Positions 53,583-62,583 of a stretch of DNA of 64,000 bases are shown one piece after another. The stretch covers positions 2,717,715-2,781,714 of the forward strand of contig NZ_LMGA01000001.1 in NCBI RefSeq assembly GCF_001427025.1, in the 5' to 3' direction. Numbering within the stretch: the stretch's first letter is position 1; each line of letters begins with the position of its first letter. This DNA is from Mesorhizobium sp. Root554. Lineage in GTDB: Bacteria > Pseudomonadota > Alphaproteobacteria > Rhizobiales > Rhizobiaceae. Below the pieces are notes generated by a model. It did no database searches. It had not been told where the DNA came from and was given only the letters and a program-made list of their open reading frames with translations. Position numbers and translations under genes: made by a program.

Positions 53583-54455
53583 CTATTTGGCGGGCGGGTG
53601 TCTCAAACGGATCAGGCCTTCCTGGGCGACGGAAGCGATCAGGGTCCCGTCTCGCGCAAACAGCGAGCCGCGGGTGAAGCCACGCGAACCCTGCGTCGAT
53701 GGGCTGTCCTGCGTGTAGAGAATCCAGTCGTCCATCGGATGCATGCGGTGAAACCACATGGCGTGGTCCAGGCTGGCGGCCTGGATATCGCGGTCGAATA
53801 TGCCGCGCCCATGCGCGAAGGTGGAGGTGTCGAGGAGCGTCATGTCGGACAGGTAGGCCAGGACCGCCGCCTGGATGCCGCGATCCGCCGGCACCGGCCC
53901 GGTCGTCCGTATCCAGATATTCTGCTTTGGCTCCAGTTTCTGCCGGCTTGTATAGTGCTCCAGGATGACCGGCTTCATCTCGATCGGCCGGTCGCGTTCC
54001 CAGTAGCGCTTGATGCCTTCCGGAACTGCGTCGCCCATTTTGGCCATCAGTTCGCGCTGGGACATCAGGGTGTCGGGGTCAGGCACATCGCGCGGCATAG
54101 GCACCTGGTGCTCCAGCCCCTCCTCATCCTGCTGGAAGGACGCCTCCAGCGAAAAGATCGCCTGGCCGTGCTGGATCGCCACCACGCGCCGCGTGGTGAA
54201 GGACGAGCCGTCGCGGATGCGGTCGACCTCGTAGATGATCGGCACCTGTGTATCGCCCGGCAACATGAAATAGCCGTGTAGCGAATGGATATGCCGGTCC
54301 GGATCGACGGTGCGCTGCGCCGCCACCAGCGCCTGCGCGATCGTCTGGCCGCCGAACACGCGCTGCCAGTCGAGCTTGGGGCTGCGACCACGATACAGGT
54401 TGTGTTCCAGCTTCTCGAGGTCGAGAATGCTGAGAAGCTCGCTCATCGCCGCCAT
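53583..54455 (-). CDS. tesB: acyl-CoA thioesterase II
   Basis: A 290-residue double-hotdog thioesterase. It begins MSELLSILDLEKLEHNLYRG (after MAA) and has VFGGQTIAQALVAAQRTV, the HSLHGYFMLPG catalytic region and the C-terminal DHAMWFHRM hotdog motif. It hydrolyses medium- and long-chain acyl-CoAs. It is monocistronic and divergent from the ubiquinone-hydroxylase gene at 54569. The ATG at 54446 is an alternative start. Confidence 0.93.
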   Translation of the reverse strand: MAAMSELLSILDLEKLEHNLYRGRSPKLDWQRVFGGQTIAQALVAAQRTVDPDRHIHSLHGYFMLPGDTQVPIIYEVDRIRDGSSFTTRRVVAIQHGQAIFSLEASFQQDEEGLEHQVPMPRDVPDPDTLMSQRELMAKMGDAVPEGIKRYWERDRPIEMKPVILEHYTSRQKLEPKQNIWIRTTGPVPADRGIQAAVLAYLSDMTLLDTSTFAHGRGIFDRDIQAASLDHAMWFHRMHPMDDWILYTQDSPSTQGSRGFTRGSLFARDGTLIASVAQEGLIRLRHPPAK

Positions 54456-54568
54456 ATGTCGCGCCCTTCCGCAGTGTTGCCGGTATGGGTTTCGGACAGG
54501 AGCGCAGAGCAGTCAAGCCATATGGGCCGTCAGGCAGGAAGGGCATATCGTTGAAAGGAGCGGCAACC

Positions 54569-55819
54569 ATGCAGCGCGGCACGAATAAGGAAAGCCTCGA
54601 CATCCTGATTGCCGGCGCCGGCTATGTCGGCCTGGCGGCGGCAGTGGCGCTGAAGCAGGCGCGCGCCAGCCTGCGTGTCGCAGTCGTTGATGCCGCGCCG
54701 GCCGGCGCATGGCAGCGCGACGGCCGCGCTTCGGCCATTGCCGCGGCGGCGAGCCGCATGCTCGACCGGCTCGGGGTCTGGAAAGAGATCGCGCCGAATG
54801 CCCAGCCCATCACCGAGATGATCGTCACCGATTCCCGCACCGCCGACCCGGTTCGTCCGGTGTTCCTGACCTTCGACGGCGACGTCGCCCCCGGCGAGCC
54901 CTTCGCCCACATGGTCGCCAATCGCGACCTCAACGGCACTCTCCGAAAGCAGGCCAGCCAGCTCGGCATCGACATCATCGAGGGCGTCGCGGTGCGGGCC
55001 TTCGACACCGACGGTGGCGGCGTGACGGTGCATCTGGCCGATGGCGCGGCGCTGAAGGCGCGCCTGCTCGTCGCCGCGGACGGCGTCAACTCGAAACTGC
55101 GCGACATGGCCGGGATCAAGACGGTGAAATGGGACTATGGCCAGTCCGGCATCGTCTGCACCGTGGCGCATGAACGGCCGCACGAGGGACGCGCCGAGGA
55201 GCATTTCCTGCCCGCAGGCCCATTCGCCACCCTGCCGCTCAAGCCGGACGACAAGGGCGTCAACCGCTCGTCAATCGTCTGGGTCGAGCGCACGGAAGAC
55301 GCCGAGCGACTCGTCGCCGGCGACGAACTGGTCTTCGAAACCGAGCTGGAACGCCGCTTCGGGTTGCAGCTCGGCGAAATCCGCGCCATGGACAAGCCGC
55401 GCGCCTGGCCGCTCGGGCTCACGCTGGTCCGTTCCTTCGTCGCGCCCCGCCTGGCCCTTGCCGGAGACGCGGCCCACGGTATTCATCCGATCGCCGGGCA
55501 GGGTCTCAATCTCGGCTTCAAGGATGTCGCCGCCCTGGCCGAAGTCGTCATCGAGGCGGATCGGCTCGGCCAGGACATCGGCGCCCTCGACGTGCTGGAG
55601 CGTTACCAGCAATGGCGTCGCTTCGATACGCTGCAGATGGGCGTCACCACCGATGTGCTGAACCGTCTGTTCTCCAACGACATCGGCCCACTTCGCGCCG
55701 TCCGCGACATCGGCCTCGGCATGGTCGAACGGATGCCGCGCCTGAAGGATTTCTTCATCCGCCAGGCGTCCGGCATGTCCGGGGCTACACCAAGATTGCT
55801 GAAAGGCGAGGCTATCTAG
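54569..55819 (+). CDS. UbiH/COQ6-family FAD monooxygenase
   Basis: A 416-residue flavoprotein hydroxylase of the ubiquinone biosynthesis type. It has the GAGYVGLAAAVAL dinucleotide motif at about residue 17, the LLVAADGVNSKLRD DG motif and the GDAAHGIHPIAGQGLN FAD-binding motif. It likely hydroxylates a polyprenyl-phenol ring position. AAAGGAG precedes ATG 54569; upstream in-frame codons lie in the tesB control region. Which of the ring positions is used cannot be told from sequence. Confidence 0.9.
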   Translation: MQRGTNKESLDILIAGAGYVGLAAAVALKQARASLRVAVVDAAPAGAWQRDGRASAIAAAASRMLDRLGVWKEIAPNAQPITEMIVTDSRTADPVRPVFLTFDGDVAPGEPFAHMVANRDLNGTLRKQASQLGIDIIEGVAVRAFDTDGGGVTVHLADGAALKARLLVAADGVNSKLRDMAGIKTVKWDYGQSGIVCTVAHERPHEGRAEEHFLPAGPFATLPLKPDDKGVNRSSIVWVERTEDAERLVAGDELVFETELERRFGLQLGEIRAMDKPRAWPLGLTLVRSFVAPRLALAGDAAHGIHPIAGQGLNLGFKDVAALAEVVIEADRLGQDIGALDVLERYQQWRRFDTLQMGVTTDVLNRLFSNDIGPLRAVRDIGLGMVERMPRLKDFFIRQASGMSGATPRLLKGEAI

Positions 55820-55849
55820 AGCGTTTCAGTCCAACCACGAACGCTCTAG
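55816..55849. terminator. inverted repeat supplying both stop codons of convergent genes
   Basis: Arms CTAGAGCGTT (55816-55825) and AACGCTCTAG (55840-55849) are perfect 10-bp complements with a 14-nt loop. The UbiH-type TAG (55817-55819) and the DGPF-protein TAG (55846-55848, minus strand) are part of the arms. No T-run is present, so action as a terminator is uncertain. Confidence 0.5.
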
Positions 55850-56199
55850 GCGAACGGATCGAAGGCAGGCCGCACCTCGACCGTGCCGGTCTTCGCCAGC
55901 GGAATCTCCTTGGCGAGCTGCATGGCTTCGTCCGCGTCCTGCGCCTCGATCAGGATGAAGCCGATGAGCTGCTCCTTGCTTTCGGCGAAGGGGCCGTCGG
56001 TGATCATGGTTTTCTTCCCACGCATCCTGACGGTCCGCGCTGTGCGTGCTGGCCGCAGCGCATGGGCGAAGATCATGTGGCCAGCCTGTTCCAGCGTCCG
56101 GTCATAAGCTTCCGAATCGTGATCCAGCACCTTCATCTGCGCCGCCGTGAACGCGGCCAGCTCGGCTTCGTCATGATAGATCAGGCAGAGGAATTTCAT
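55846..56199 (-). CDS. YCII-related DGPF-domain protein
   Basis: A 117-residue YciI-related protein with the name-giving motif in MITDGPFAESKEQLIGFILI, and the start KFLCLIYHDEAELAAF. DGPF proteins often accompany ECF sigma factors, though none is next to it here. Its ATG overlaps the stop of the small gene 56196-56390 by 4 bp, so the pair is translationally coupled. Confidence 0.9.
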   Translation of the reverse strand: MKFLCLIYHDEAELAAFTAAQMKVLDHDSEAYDRTLEQAGHMIFAHALRPARTARTVRMRGKKTMITDGPFAESKEQLIGFILIEAQDADEAMQLAKEIPLAKTGTVEVRPAFDPFA

Positions 56200-56390
56200 T
56201 GGATGATCCTTCCATTGGTGCTGGCGCGTTGGATAGTGGAATGGGCCCGGTCAGCGGAATGATCTAGCAGAACGACCATAGCGGCAATCAGCATCAAAGC
56301 CGCGATCACCTTTTTCAATCTGGCCGGCCCGCTGACGTATACGGGCTGCCTTTGCCGCGCATCCAGGGCGGCGACACTTCTGTAATCCAT
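56196..56390 (-). CDS. small membrane protein coupled to the DGPF gene
   Basis: A 64-residue protein with one membrane segment (LKKVIAALMLIAAMVVLLD), a basic N-terminal side and a polar tail. The ATG at 56390 has AAGGAAA 8 nt upstream. The 4-bp ATGA overlap with the DGPF-domain gene supports it being real. I do not recognise a family. A longer in-frame reading from 56591 has no ribosome binding site and would run into the osmC leader. Confidence 0.6.
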   Translation of the reverse strand: MDYRSVAALDARQRQPVYVSGPARLKKVIAALMLIAAMVVLLDHSADRAHSTIQRASTNGRIIQ

Positions 56391-56608
56391 GAAGAGTTTC
56401 CTTCCGATATTGCACATACCGGTCGAAGGACGCGCGCACCGGCCGACAGCCGACATTTTTTGCAGCGAAAATTTAACAGCACTTCGGATGGTCAGATCGC
56501 GCCGACCCGGCCATGCCGATTTCCCGCCCCTGCCCATGGCGCGCCTGCTGCGCCGCGCTATATTCGCTCCACCGCAGCTTAACCCACCCAACCACGGAGA
56601 AACACCTC

Positions 56609-57034
56609 ATGGATCGTACTGCAACCGCCGTCTGGAAAGGCAATCTGAAGGAAGGCACCGGCATACTTGATAGCCAGAGCGGTGCCCTGAAGGCCGCGCC
56701 CTATTCGTTCAAGATGCGATTCGAGGACGAGAGCGGAAAATCCGGCACCAACCCGGAGGAACTGATCGCCGCCGCCCATGCCGGCTGTTACGCCATGCAG
56801 CTTTCGCACTTCCTGGCAGAGAACGGCACACCGGCTGAAAAGCTCGAGGCCAAGGCTGCCGTCAAGCTCATCCCCGGCACCGGCATCACCGAAAGCAATC
56901 TGACGCTGGTGGGCACCGTCCCCGGCATCGACGCCGCGAAGTTCAAGGAACTGGCGGAAAAGGCAAAGGCCGAATGCCCGGTTTCCAAGGCGCTCGGCGC
57001 CATCAAGGTCTCCCTCGACGCACGGCTCGCCTGA
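56609..57034 (+). CDS. osmC: OsmC-family peroxiredoxin
   Basis: A 141-residue OsmC-type hydroperoxide reductase. It starts MDRTATAVWKGNLKEG, with the catalytic cysteines in HAGCYAMQLS and KAECPVSKAL and the NPEELIAAAH motif. The substrate is an organic or lipid hydroperoxide. CGGAGAAACACC precedes ATG 56609. It is monocistronic, ahead of a hairpin terminator, and convergent with the SH3-domain gene. Confidence 0.93.
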   Translation: MDRTATAVWKGNLKEGTGILDSQSGALKAAPYSFKMRFEDESGKSGTNPEELIAAAHAGCYAMQLSHFLAENGTPAEKLEAKAAVKLIPGTGITESNLTLVGTVPGIDAAKFKELAEKAKAECPVSKALGAIKVSLDARLA

Positions 57035-57060
57035 GGATTACGAGCGCCACGAATGAAAAA

Positions 57061-57083
57061 GGCCGCCGGAGTGACCGGCGGCC
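57061..57083. terminator. intrinsic terminator between osmC and the SH3 gene
   Basis: A 9-bp stem (GGCCGCCGG and CCGGCGGCC, 57061-57069 and 57075-57083) has AAAAA on its left side, which gives a T-run for the minus-strand SH3 gene. The plus-strand tail TTGTCATTTG is weaker. Confidence 0.8.
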
Positions 57084-57125
57084 TTGTCATTTGATGCCTG
57101 GGCCGAACCCAGCTTATTTGTGTGG

Positions 57126-57731
57126 CTACTGCCTCACCACATAGACGACGCGGCGGGTTTCCGGATCGATGAGAGCCGGCTGGCCGTTTACATAAACGTA
57201 GCGGTAATTGTAGTCCGGGATTTCCCGCAGCTCGACGCTTTCGGGCAGAACCGCGCCCGATACGACCTCGCCGTCCAGATAAACAGGCTCCGGCTGGTTC
57301 GACCTGATATAGGTACGCACTTCAGTGGAAGGCTGCTCGAAGCCGGTTACCGGTTCGCCAGGAAGAAGCTCGCCGCTCGAGGCGCCTGAAAAATTGCCGA
57401 CATCGGCCGGCGGATCGACGACAGCGATGCCGGCATCAACCGGACGTTGCGTCAGAACGACCCTGTTGCCGCTGAAATCGGCCATCACATAGTCGGAATA
57501 GACCCAGCCCTGGTCGCCGGCTTCATCGATGGCGCACCATTTGGAGTTCGGCAGGCAGCCTTTCAGCATGGCCTGCTCGCCAGTGTTGAGAACGCCGACG
57601 ACAGGAAATTGTGGCCCCGGGCCAGCGCGGACGTTAAGATCGGTTACAGCCGAGATCGAGGTGTCTGCAAAGGCTGCGCCGGACAGAGCGACAAATGCTC
57701 CCGTCACGACGGGCAACAAAAATTTTCTCAT
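57126..57731 (-). CDS. secreted SH3-domain protein with DUF1236-type C-terminus
   Basis: A 201-residue protein with a signal peptide (MRKFLLPVVTGAFVALSGAA, cleaved near AFA). An SH3-like domain follows (TDLNVRAGPGPQFPVVG, GCLPNSKWCAID, QGWVYSDYVMADFSG), then a Pro/Gly-rich linker. The C-terminal ~50 residues are like DUF1236 (YRYVYVNGQPALIDPETRRV). Bacterial SH3 domains bind peptidoglycan, so a periplasmic cell-wall role is likely. ATG 57731 is chosen as the start of the signal peptide. Confidence 0.85.
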   Translation of the reverse strand: MRKFLLPVVTGAFVALSGAAFADTSISAVTDLNVRAGPGPQFPVVGVLNTGEQAMLKGCLPNSKWCAIDEAGDQGWVYSDYVMADFSGNRVVLTQRPVDAGIAVVDPPADVGNFSGASSGELLPGEPVTGFEQPSTEVRTYIRSNQPEPVYLDGEVVSGAVLPESVELREIPDYNYRYVYVNGQPALIDPETRRVVYVVRQ

Positions 57732-57827
57732 CGTACTCTCCGTTTTCGTGGCCCCCAATTAAGTGGCCTCCCGACGCCGAAAACGGGTTTCGGGCTGTTG
57801 CGTTCCGCTTTGCCGGCCCGGCAGCGG

Positions 57828-58904
57828 TCACGATTTATTCCAGGCCTGTCGCTGTTCGCACAGCAGATCATGCACGAAGGCGAGCTTTTCGGCCGCTGTT
57901 TCGGAGATGACGAAGGGATAGAGATCGGGCAGGCCCATACATCGGTTTATCGAATTCGAGGCTTCCGAGAGCACCAGCCAGCGGGCCAGCACCTTGCCGA
58001 ACGGCTCGGCTCGCGGAGCAAAGTCAATAGGCGCCGGCTGCAGGTCGCCACCGGTGTCGCCCTGCTTCAGCGCGTTGTCTTCCACCGTCGCCAGCCGGCC
58101 GAGCGAAAAATTCAGCGCATGCACCATCTCCAGCGTGTCGGTGATGTGCAGATGGTGCGCGAACGTCTCGGCCCAGTCCTCCCAGGGATGGCTGGCGGCA
58201 TAGGCCGAAATATGCCCCTGCTGCCAGCCGGGCGGCGCTCCACTGACGTAATAGGTAGCGAGCGCCTGCTCGTAGTCCGGCCTCTCGTCGCCGAAAAGCG
58301 CGCGGAATGCGTCCAGCCTGTGCGGGTCGTCGCGGATCAGCCGGTCCCAGTAATAATGGCCAAGCTCGTGGCGGAAATGACCGAGCAGCGTGCGATAATT
58401 CTCGCCCATCTCAACACGACGACGTTCCCGCTCGGCTGAATCGGCTTCCGCGACGTTGAGCGTGATCAACCCGTTGTCGTGCCCGGTCAAGATATGCTCG
58501 CCCCCTGGTCCGGCGCCGATCGGGTCCGCCAGGAAATCGAAGGCGAGGCCGATCCCGTCGCCGGGGGCTTGCTTCGGCGCCATCGGCAGGCCGAAGCCCA
58601 ACAGCGAATAGATCGCGCGTTTCTTCGCCGCCTCCACCCTGATCCAGCGCTCGCGGTTTCCGTCGATGGCAAGGTCGGGAATCGTCTTGTTCAGCCCACA
58701 CGCGCGGCAAAAGGCCTGGCCGGGTTCCGCCACCCAGTTGCAGGTGCATTCCGTCCCGTTCAGGCACTGGAATACGCCCTCGGCCTCAGCCTTGACGAAA
58801 TCAGCCTGCTGGGGATCGTAAAGCACGCGTCCGGAACAGTTCAGGCACTGGACGTTCTCGAAATAGAGGCGGTGGCGGCAATGCGGGCAATCGAAGAGTT
58901 TCAT
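57828..58904 (-). CDS. zinc-ribbon metallopeptidase (DUF2248-like)
   Basis: A 358-residue protein. Its N-terminus is a rubredoxin-like zinc ribbon with several CxxC pairs (FDCPHCRHRL, CLNCSGRV, FCRACGLN), and the catalytic motif HELGH is in FRHELGHYYWD, followed by DDPHRLDAFRALFGDERPDY. Length and architecture match the putative zinc-binding metallopeptidase family. The substrate is unknown. ATG 58904 is clear, since the only in-frame alternative is a TTG 6 nt earlier. It stands alone. Confidence 0.88.
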   Translation of the reverse strand: MKLFDCPHCRHRLYFENVQCLNCSGRVLYDPQQADFVKAEAEGVFQCLNGTECTCNWVAEPGQAFCRACGLNKTIPDLAIDGNRERWIRVEAAKKRAIYSLLGFGLPMAPKQAPGDGIGLAFDFLADPIGAGPGGEHILTGHDNGLITLNVAEADSAERERRRVEMGENYRTLLGHFRHELGHYYWDRLIRDDPHRLDAFRALFGDERPDYEQALATYYVSGAPPGWQQGHISAYAASHPWEDWAETFAHHLHITDTLEMVHALNFSLGRLATVEDNALKQGDTGGDLQPAPIDFAPRAEPFGKVLARWLVLSEASNSINRCMGLPDLYPFVISETAAEKLAFVHDLLCEQRQAWNKS

Positions 58905-59165
58905 AATCAACCGTAGCGATCTTGAATATATCCGGGAAATGCGATGCCAACGCCCCCGTCAAAGGGCAGTTCCGTTCCGTATCGTGCAATTTTTGGCTGA
59001 ACCAGGCCGTTTTCCCGGGCAGTGAGCTTCTTGGCCGCGTCTTTGCCATAATAAAACGGCATTCGGCGTCGGGACGACGCAGGATCTGTCAGGTACGGTG
59101 ACAAACCCCCGTTTCGCTGGCAAGTTCAATGTCCGGGACAGGAATCAGGCAACCAGGAGAGAAGC

Positions 59166-59963
59166 ATGGCAGTTTTTGCCAAGGGAAAGATTTTCGCGGC
59201 GGCGGCCCTAGCGGCGCTCGGTCTGCTGACAGGCGCCGCGCAGGCGGCGTCTTGCGGCAAGACCGCTGCCGGGTTCGAGGAGTGGAAGGCGGACTTCGCC
59301 AACGAGGCAAAGGCCGCCGGCGTCAAGAGCGCGGGCCTTTCAGCACTGGCCGGCGCGACTTACGCGACGGGGACCATCAGGGTCGACCGCGCCGTCAAAA
59401 AGGCCTTCAGCGGCTCGGTGGACTCCTTCATGAAGCGCCGTGGCGCCGCCACGATCATTTCCAGGGGCCGCTCGCTGAAGAAGTCGAACGCTGCGCTGTT
59501 CAACAAGATCGAAAGCAACTACGGCGTTTCGCCCGGCGTCTTGCTGGCCATCTGGGGCATGGAAACCGGCTTTGGCGCAGCCATGGGCAAGCAGAACACC
59601 GTCTCCGCCATCGTCACGCTCGCCTATGATTGCCGCCGTCCGGAGTTCTTCACGCCCCATGCCATCGCGGCGCTCAAGCTTGTCGATCGTGGCGCGCTCA
59701 GCGCCAGTTCGGTCGGCGCCGCGCATGGCGAGATTGGCCACACCCAGTTCCTACCGGGAAATGTCCTGAAATATGGCGTCGGGGGCGGAAACCTGCGCGA
59801 CAAGAACACCGCTCTCATGTCCACCGCCAACTACCTGAAGGGCCATGGCTGGCGCGCAGGCGTCGGCGCCGAAGGCAATATGGGCGCGATCGCCGGCTGG
59901 AATTCCGCCAGCGTCTATCAGCAGGCCATCGCCCGCATCGCAACAGCGATCGACGGCGGCTGA
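59166..59963 (+). CDS. lytic murein transglycosylase (MltB family)
   Basis: A 265-residue periplasmic enzyme with a signal peptide (FAAAALAALGLLTGAAQA) and the MltB/SLT_2 fold: catalytic Glu in IWGMETGFGAAMG, then GEIGHTQFLPGNVLKYG and AGWNSASVYQQAIARIATA. It cleaves the glycan strand to anhydro-muropeptides. Compared with E. coli MltB it lacks the lipobox and is therefore soluble. A strong terminator follows. AGGAGAGAAGC precedes the ATG. Confidence 0.9.
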   Translation: MAVFAKGKIFAAAALAALGLLTGAAQAASCGKTAAGFEEWKADFANEAKAAGVKSAGLSALAGATYATGTIRVDRAVKKAFSGSVDSFMKRRGAATIISRGRSLKKSNAALFNKIESNYGVSPGVLLAIWGMETGFGAAMGKQNTVSAIVTLAYDCRRPEFFTPHAIAALKLVDRGALSASSVGAAHGEIGHTQFLPGNVLKYGVGGGNLRDKNTALMSTANYLKGHGWRAGVGAEGNMGAIAGWNSASVYQQAIARIATAIDGG

Positions 59964-59988
59964 ACGACAATTCCATCTCTCAAAAAGA

Positions 59989-60019
59989 AAAAGCCCGGCC
60001 ATGAGCCGGGCTTTTATTT
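59989..60019. terminator. bidirectional intrinsic terminator
   Basis: An 11-bp stem (AAAAGCCCGGC/GCCGGGCTTTT, 59989-59999 and 60005-60015) with a 5-nt loop ends in TTTTATTT, and A-rich sequence lies on the other side. It serves the transglycosylase gene and the convergent secreted protein. Confidence 0.9.
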
Positions 60020-60544
60020 CACCTCGATGGCGTAGGAGCAGCCCGCCAGCACCTTGCCCGGATGCGAATCGACGGTGGATACGTTGAGACTGATACGGGT
60101 CGCGTAGGTGATGCCGTCGACGATCTCGCTGTCATCGACCAACACCTTCTCGCCCAGGAATTTATCCCGGGTGGCGATCAGTGGCACGATGCCGCGCTCT
60201 GTCGCCAGTTCCGGCGCGGACACGCCGTCAAGGACCGCCATCAGTCCCGTTGAGGTGAAGGCAACCGTCTCCGTCGTGTGACCGAAGACATTTACCGGAG
60301 CGGACATCTCATACTGCTGGAGAAGAAAGTTCCCGGCATCGACCGGCCGCCAGCCGAGCTTGTCGGCCGCGTCCGGCTCACCGGAAAACCACAGGGCGAA
60401 GCCATTATAGGCCGGTGCGTTTGCGCGGCACTCGATCAGCGTAGCAAGATCGAGCGCGGTCGGATCGAAGTCCTGAGCGGCAGCGGGCGCAGCCATTGCG
60501 ACCGCCAGGGCCGGCAGCACGCGCCATGCGCCGCCGTATGTCAC
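60014..60544 (-). CDS. secreted hypothetical protein
   Basis: A 176-residue protein with an N-terminal signal peptide (LPALAVAMAAPAAAQ, cleavage after AAA or AQ). The mature part has two cysteines (LIECRANAP and AGCSYAIEV), suggesting a disulfide, and mixed strands and helices. I do not recognise a family. GTG 60544 lies one base after the argG stop, with GAGGCTGAC upstream, so it is likely the downstream partner of argG in the transcript. Confidence 0.7.
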   Translation of the reverse strand: MTYGGAWRVLPALAVAMAAPAAAQDFDPTALDLATLIECRANAPAYNGFALWFSGEPDAADKLGWRPVDAGNFLLQQYEMSAPVNVFGHTTETVAFTSTGLMAVLDGVSAPELATERGIVPLIATRDKFLGEKVLVDDSEIVDGITYATRISLNVSTVDSHPGKVLAGCSYAIEVK

Positions 60545-60545
60545 G

Positions 60546-61769
60546 TCAGCCTCTGCGGTTGCGCGCCGCCAGCGTACGCAGCCGCAACGCATTCAGCCGG
60601 ATGAAGCCTTCGGCGTCCTTCTGGTCGTAGGCGCCGCGGTCGTCCTCGAAGGTCACCAGCGCGTCCGAATAGAGCGTCTTCTTCGACTTGCGGCCGGTGA
60701 CGATGACATTGCCCTTGTAGAGCTTGAGCCGCACCGTGCCTTCCACGTCCTCCTGGCTCTTGTCGATCATCGCCTGCAACATGATGCGCTCCGGCGAGAA
60801 CCAGAAACCGTTGTAGATCAGCTCGGCATAGCGCGGCATGAACTCGTCCTTGAGATGCGCAGCACCCCGGTCGAGCGTGATCGATTCGATGGCGCGGTGC
60901 GCCGCCAGCAGGATGGTACCGCCCGGCGTCTCATAGACGCCCCGGCTTTTCATGCCGACGAAGCGGTTCTCGACCAGGTCGAGCCGACCTATGCCGTTAT
61001 CACGGCCCAGATCGTTCAGCGCCGCCAGCAGCGTCGCCGGCGACAATGTCTTGCCGTCGAGCGCGATCGGATCGCCCTTCAGGAACTCGATCTCGATTTC
61101 GGTCACCTCGTCGGGCGCATCCATCGGCGAAACGCTGCGCTGGTGCACGAATTCCGGCGGCTCGCTCCACGGATCCTCCAGCACCTTGCCCTCCGAGGAC
61201 GAGTGCAGGAGATTGGCGTCAACCGAGAATGGCGCCTCGCCCTGCTTGTCCTTCGGCACCGGGATCTGGTGGTCGCGGGCGAAATTCAAAAGGTCCGTGC
61301 GCGACTTGAACGACCAGTCGCGCCACGGCGCGATGACCTTGATGTCGGGGTTCAGCGCATAGGCGGACAGCTCGAAACGAACCTGGTCGTTGCCCTTGCC
61401 GGTGGCGCCATGGGCAATCGCGTCGGCTCCGGTCTCTTTGGCGATCTCGACGAGATGCTTGGAGATGAGCGGCCGGGCGATCGAGGTGCCGAGCAGATAG
61501 ACGCCTTCATACTGCGCGTTGGCGCGGAACATCGGAAAAACGAAGTCGGAGACAAACTCCTCGCGCACATCCATGACGCGGATATCCTTGATCCCCATCA
61601 GCTCGGCTTTCTGCCGCGCCGGCTCCAGCTCGCCGCCCTGCCCGAGATCGGCGGTGAAGGTCACCACTTCGGCGCCGAGTTCTGTCTGTAGCCATTTGAG
61701 GATGATGGAGGTGTCGAGACCGCCCGAATAGGCCAGCACGACTTTCTTGACGTCTTTTATATTGGACAT
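60546..61769 (-). CDS. argG: argininosuccinate synthase
   Basis: A 407-residue enzyme joining citrulline and aspartate with ATP to argininosuccinate for arginine synthesis. It has the PP-loop [14 protein letters not shown] near the N-terminus, [15 protein letters not shown], and the C-terminal [15 protein letters not shown]. Length fits the bacterial enzyme. It is divergent from lysE across 166 bp, and the small secreted protein gene follows it. Confidence 0.97.
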   Translation of the reverse strand: MSNIKDVKKVVLAYSGGLDTSIILKWLQTELGAEVVTFTADLGQGGELEPARQKAELMGIKDIRVMDVREEFVSDFVFPMFRANAQYEGVYLLGTSIARPLISKHLVEIAKETGADAIAHGATGKGNDQVRFELSAYALNPDIKVIAPWRDWSFKSRTDLLNFARDHQIPVPKDKQGEAPFSVDANLLHSSSEGKVLEDPWSEPPEFVHQRSVSPMDAPDEVTEIEIEFLKGDPIALDGKTLSPATLLAALNDLGRDNGIGRLDLVENRFVGMKSRGVYETPGGTILLAAHRAIESITLDRGAAHLKDEFMPRYAELIYNGFWFSPERIMLQAMIDKSQEDVEGTVRLKLYKGNVIVTGRKSKKTLYSDALVTFEDDRGAYDQKDAEGFIRLNALRLRTLAARNRRG

Positions 61770-61935
61770 ATCAACGATCCCGGTTTCGCGGGCGAGGTAT
61801 CACGCCGCTTCCGCAAAGCGCAAGACCGGGCGGCAAGAACCCCCACGCCGGGCCGGGCGCTGGCATCAGCGATCCGCTTTGCTGTGGCTAGCGCGGATTG
61901 GCGGCATTCGCTAAGGAAAGCGATCTTCGCGGGAA

Positions 61936-62583
61936 ATGCCCATGCCCTTCATTCCGGACGCCAGCACCCTACTCCAGTTCGCCATCGCCACCTTCATCAT
62001 CGCCATCACTCCGGGGCCGGACATGACATTGTTCGTCGGCAGGGCGCTGTCGGAGGGCCGCACCGCCGGTTTCGCCTGCATGGCCGGCGCCATGAGCGGC
62101 ATTGTCGTCCACACCACGCTGGTCGCCGTCGGCCTGTCGGCGTTGATCGTCGCCTCGCCGCAGGCGTTCCTGGCGCTCAAGATTGGCGGCGCCGGCTATC
62201 TCGTCTGGCTGGCCTGGCAGGCGATCTGGAAGGGATCCGCCTTTTCGCCCGACACGACCAAGCGCGCGCCGCGTTCGCTGTTCAAGAACTGGGCGACCGG
62301 GCTCGGCATCAATCTGATGAACCCTAAGATTATCCTGTTCTTCATGACCTTCCTGCCGCAGTTCGTCTCCGCCCACGACCCGAACGCGCCCGGCAAGCTG
62401 TTCTTCCTCGGCCTGTCCTTTATCGTTTTGTCGCTGCCGGTCACCGCACCGATGGTCATCGCCGCCGACAAGTTCGCCGGCCTCTTGCGCAAAAGCCCAC
62501 GCATCACGCGGATCGTGGACTACGTGTTTGCCGGGGTTTTCTCGGCTTTCGCGGTCAAGATCCTGACGGCCCAGGCGCGCTAG
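61936..62583 (+). CDS. LysE-family amino acid exporter
   Basis: A 215-residue RhtB/LysE translocator with five to six membrane spans. Signatures are ATFIIAITPGPDMTLFVGRA, KIGGAGYLVWLAWQAIW and WATGLGINLMNPKIILFF. It exports amino acids such as lysine, homoserine or threonine; the substrate is not readable. It is divergent from argG, but that is no proof of arginine export. A second ATG 6 nt downstream is possible. The end overlaps a convergent membrane-protein gene by 29 bp. Confidence 0.9.
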   Translation: MPMPFIPDASTLLQFAIATFIIAITPGPDMTLFVGRALSEGRTAGFACMAGAMSGIVVHTTLVAVGLSALIVASPQAFLALKIGGAGYLVWLAWQAIWKGSAFSPDTTKRAPRSLFKNWATGLGINLMNPKIILFFMTFLPQFVSAHDPNAPGKLFFLGLSFIVLSLPVTAPMVIAADKFAGLLRKSPRITRIVDYVFAGVFSAFAVKILTAQAR

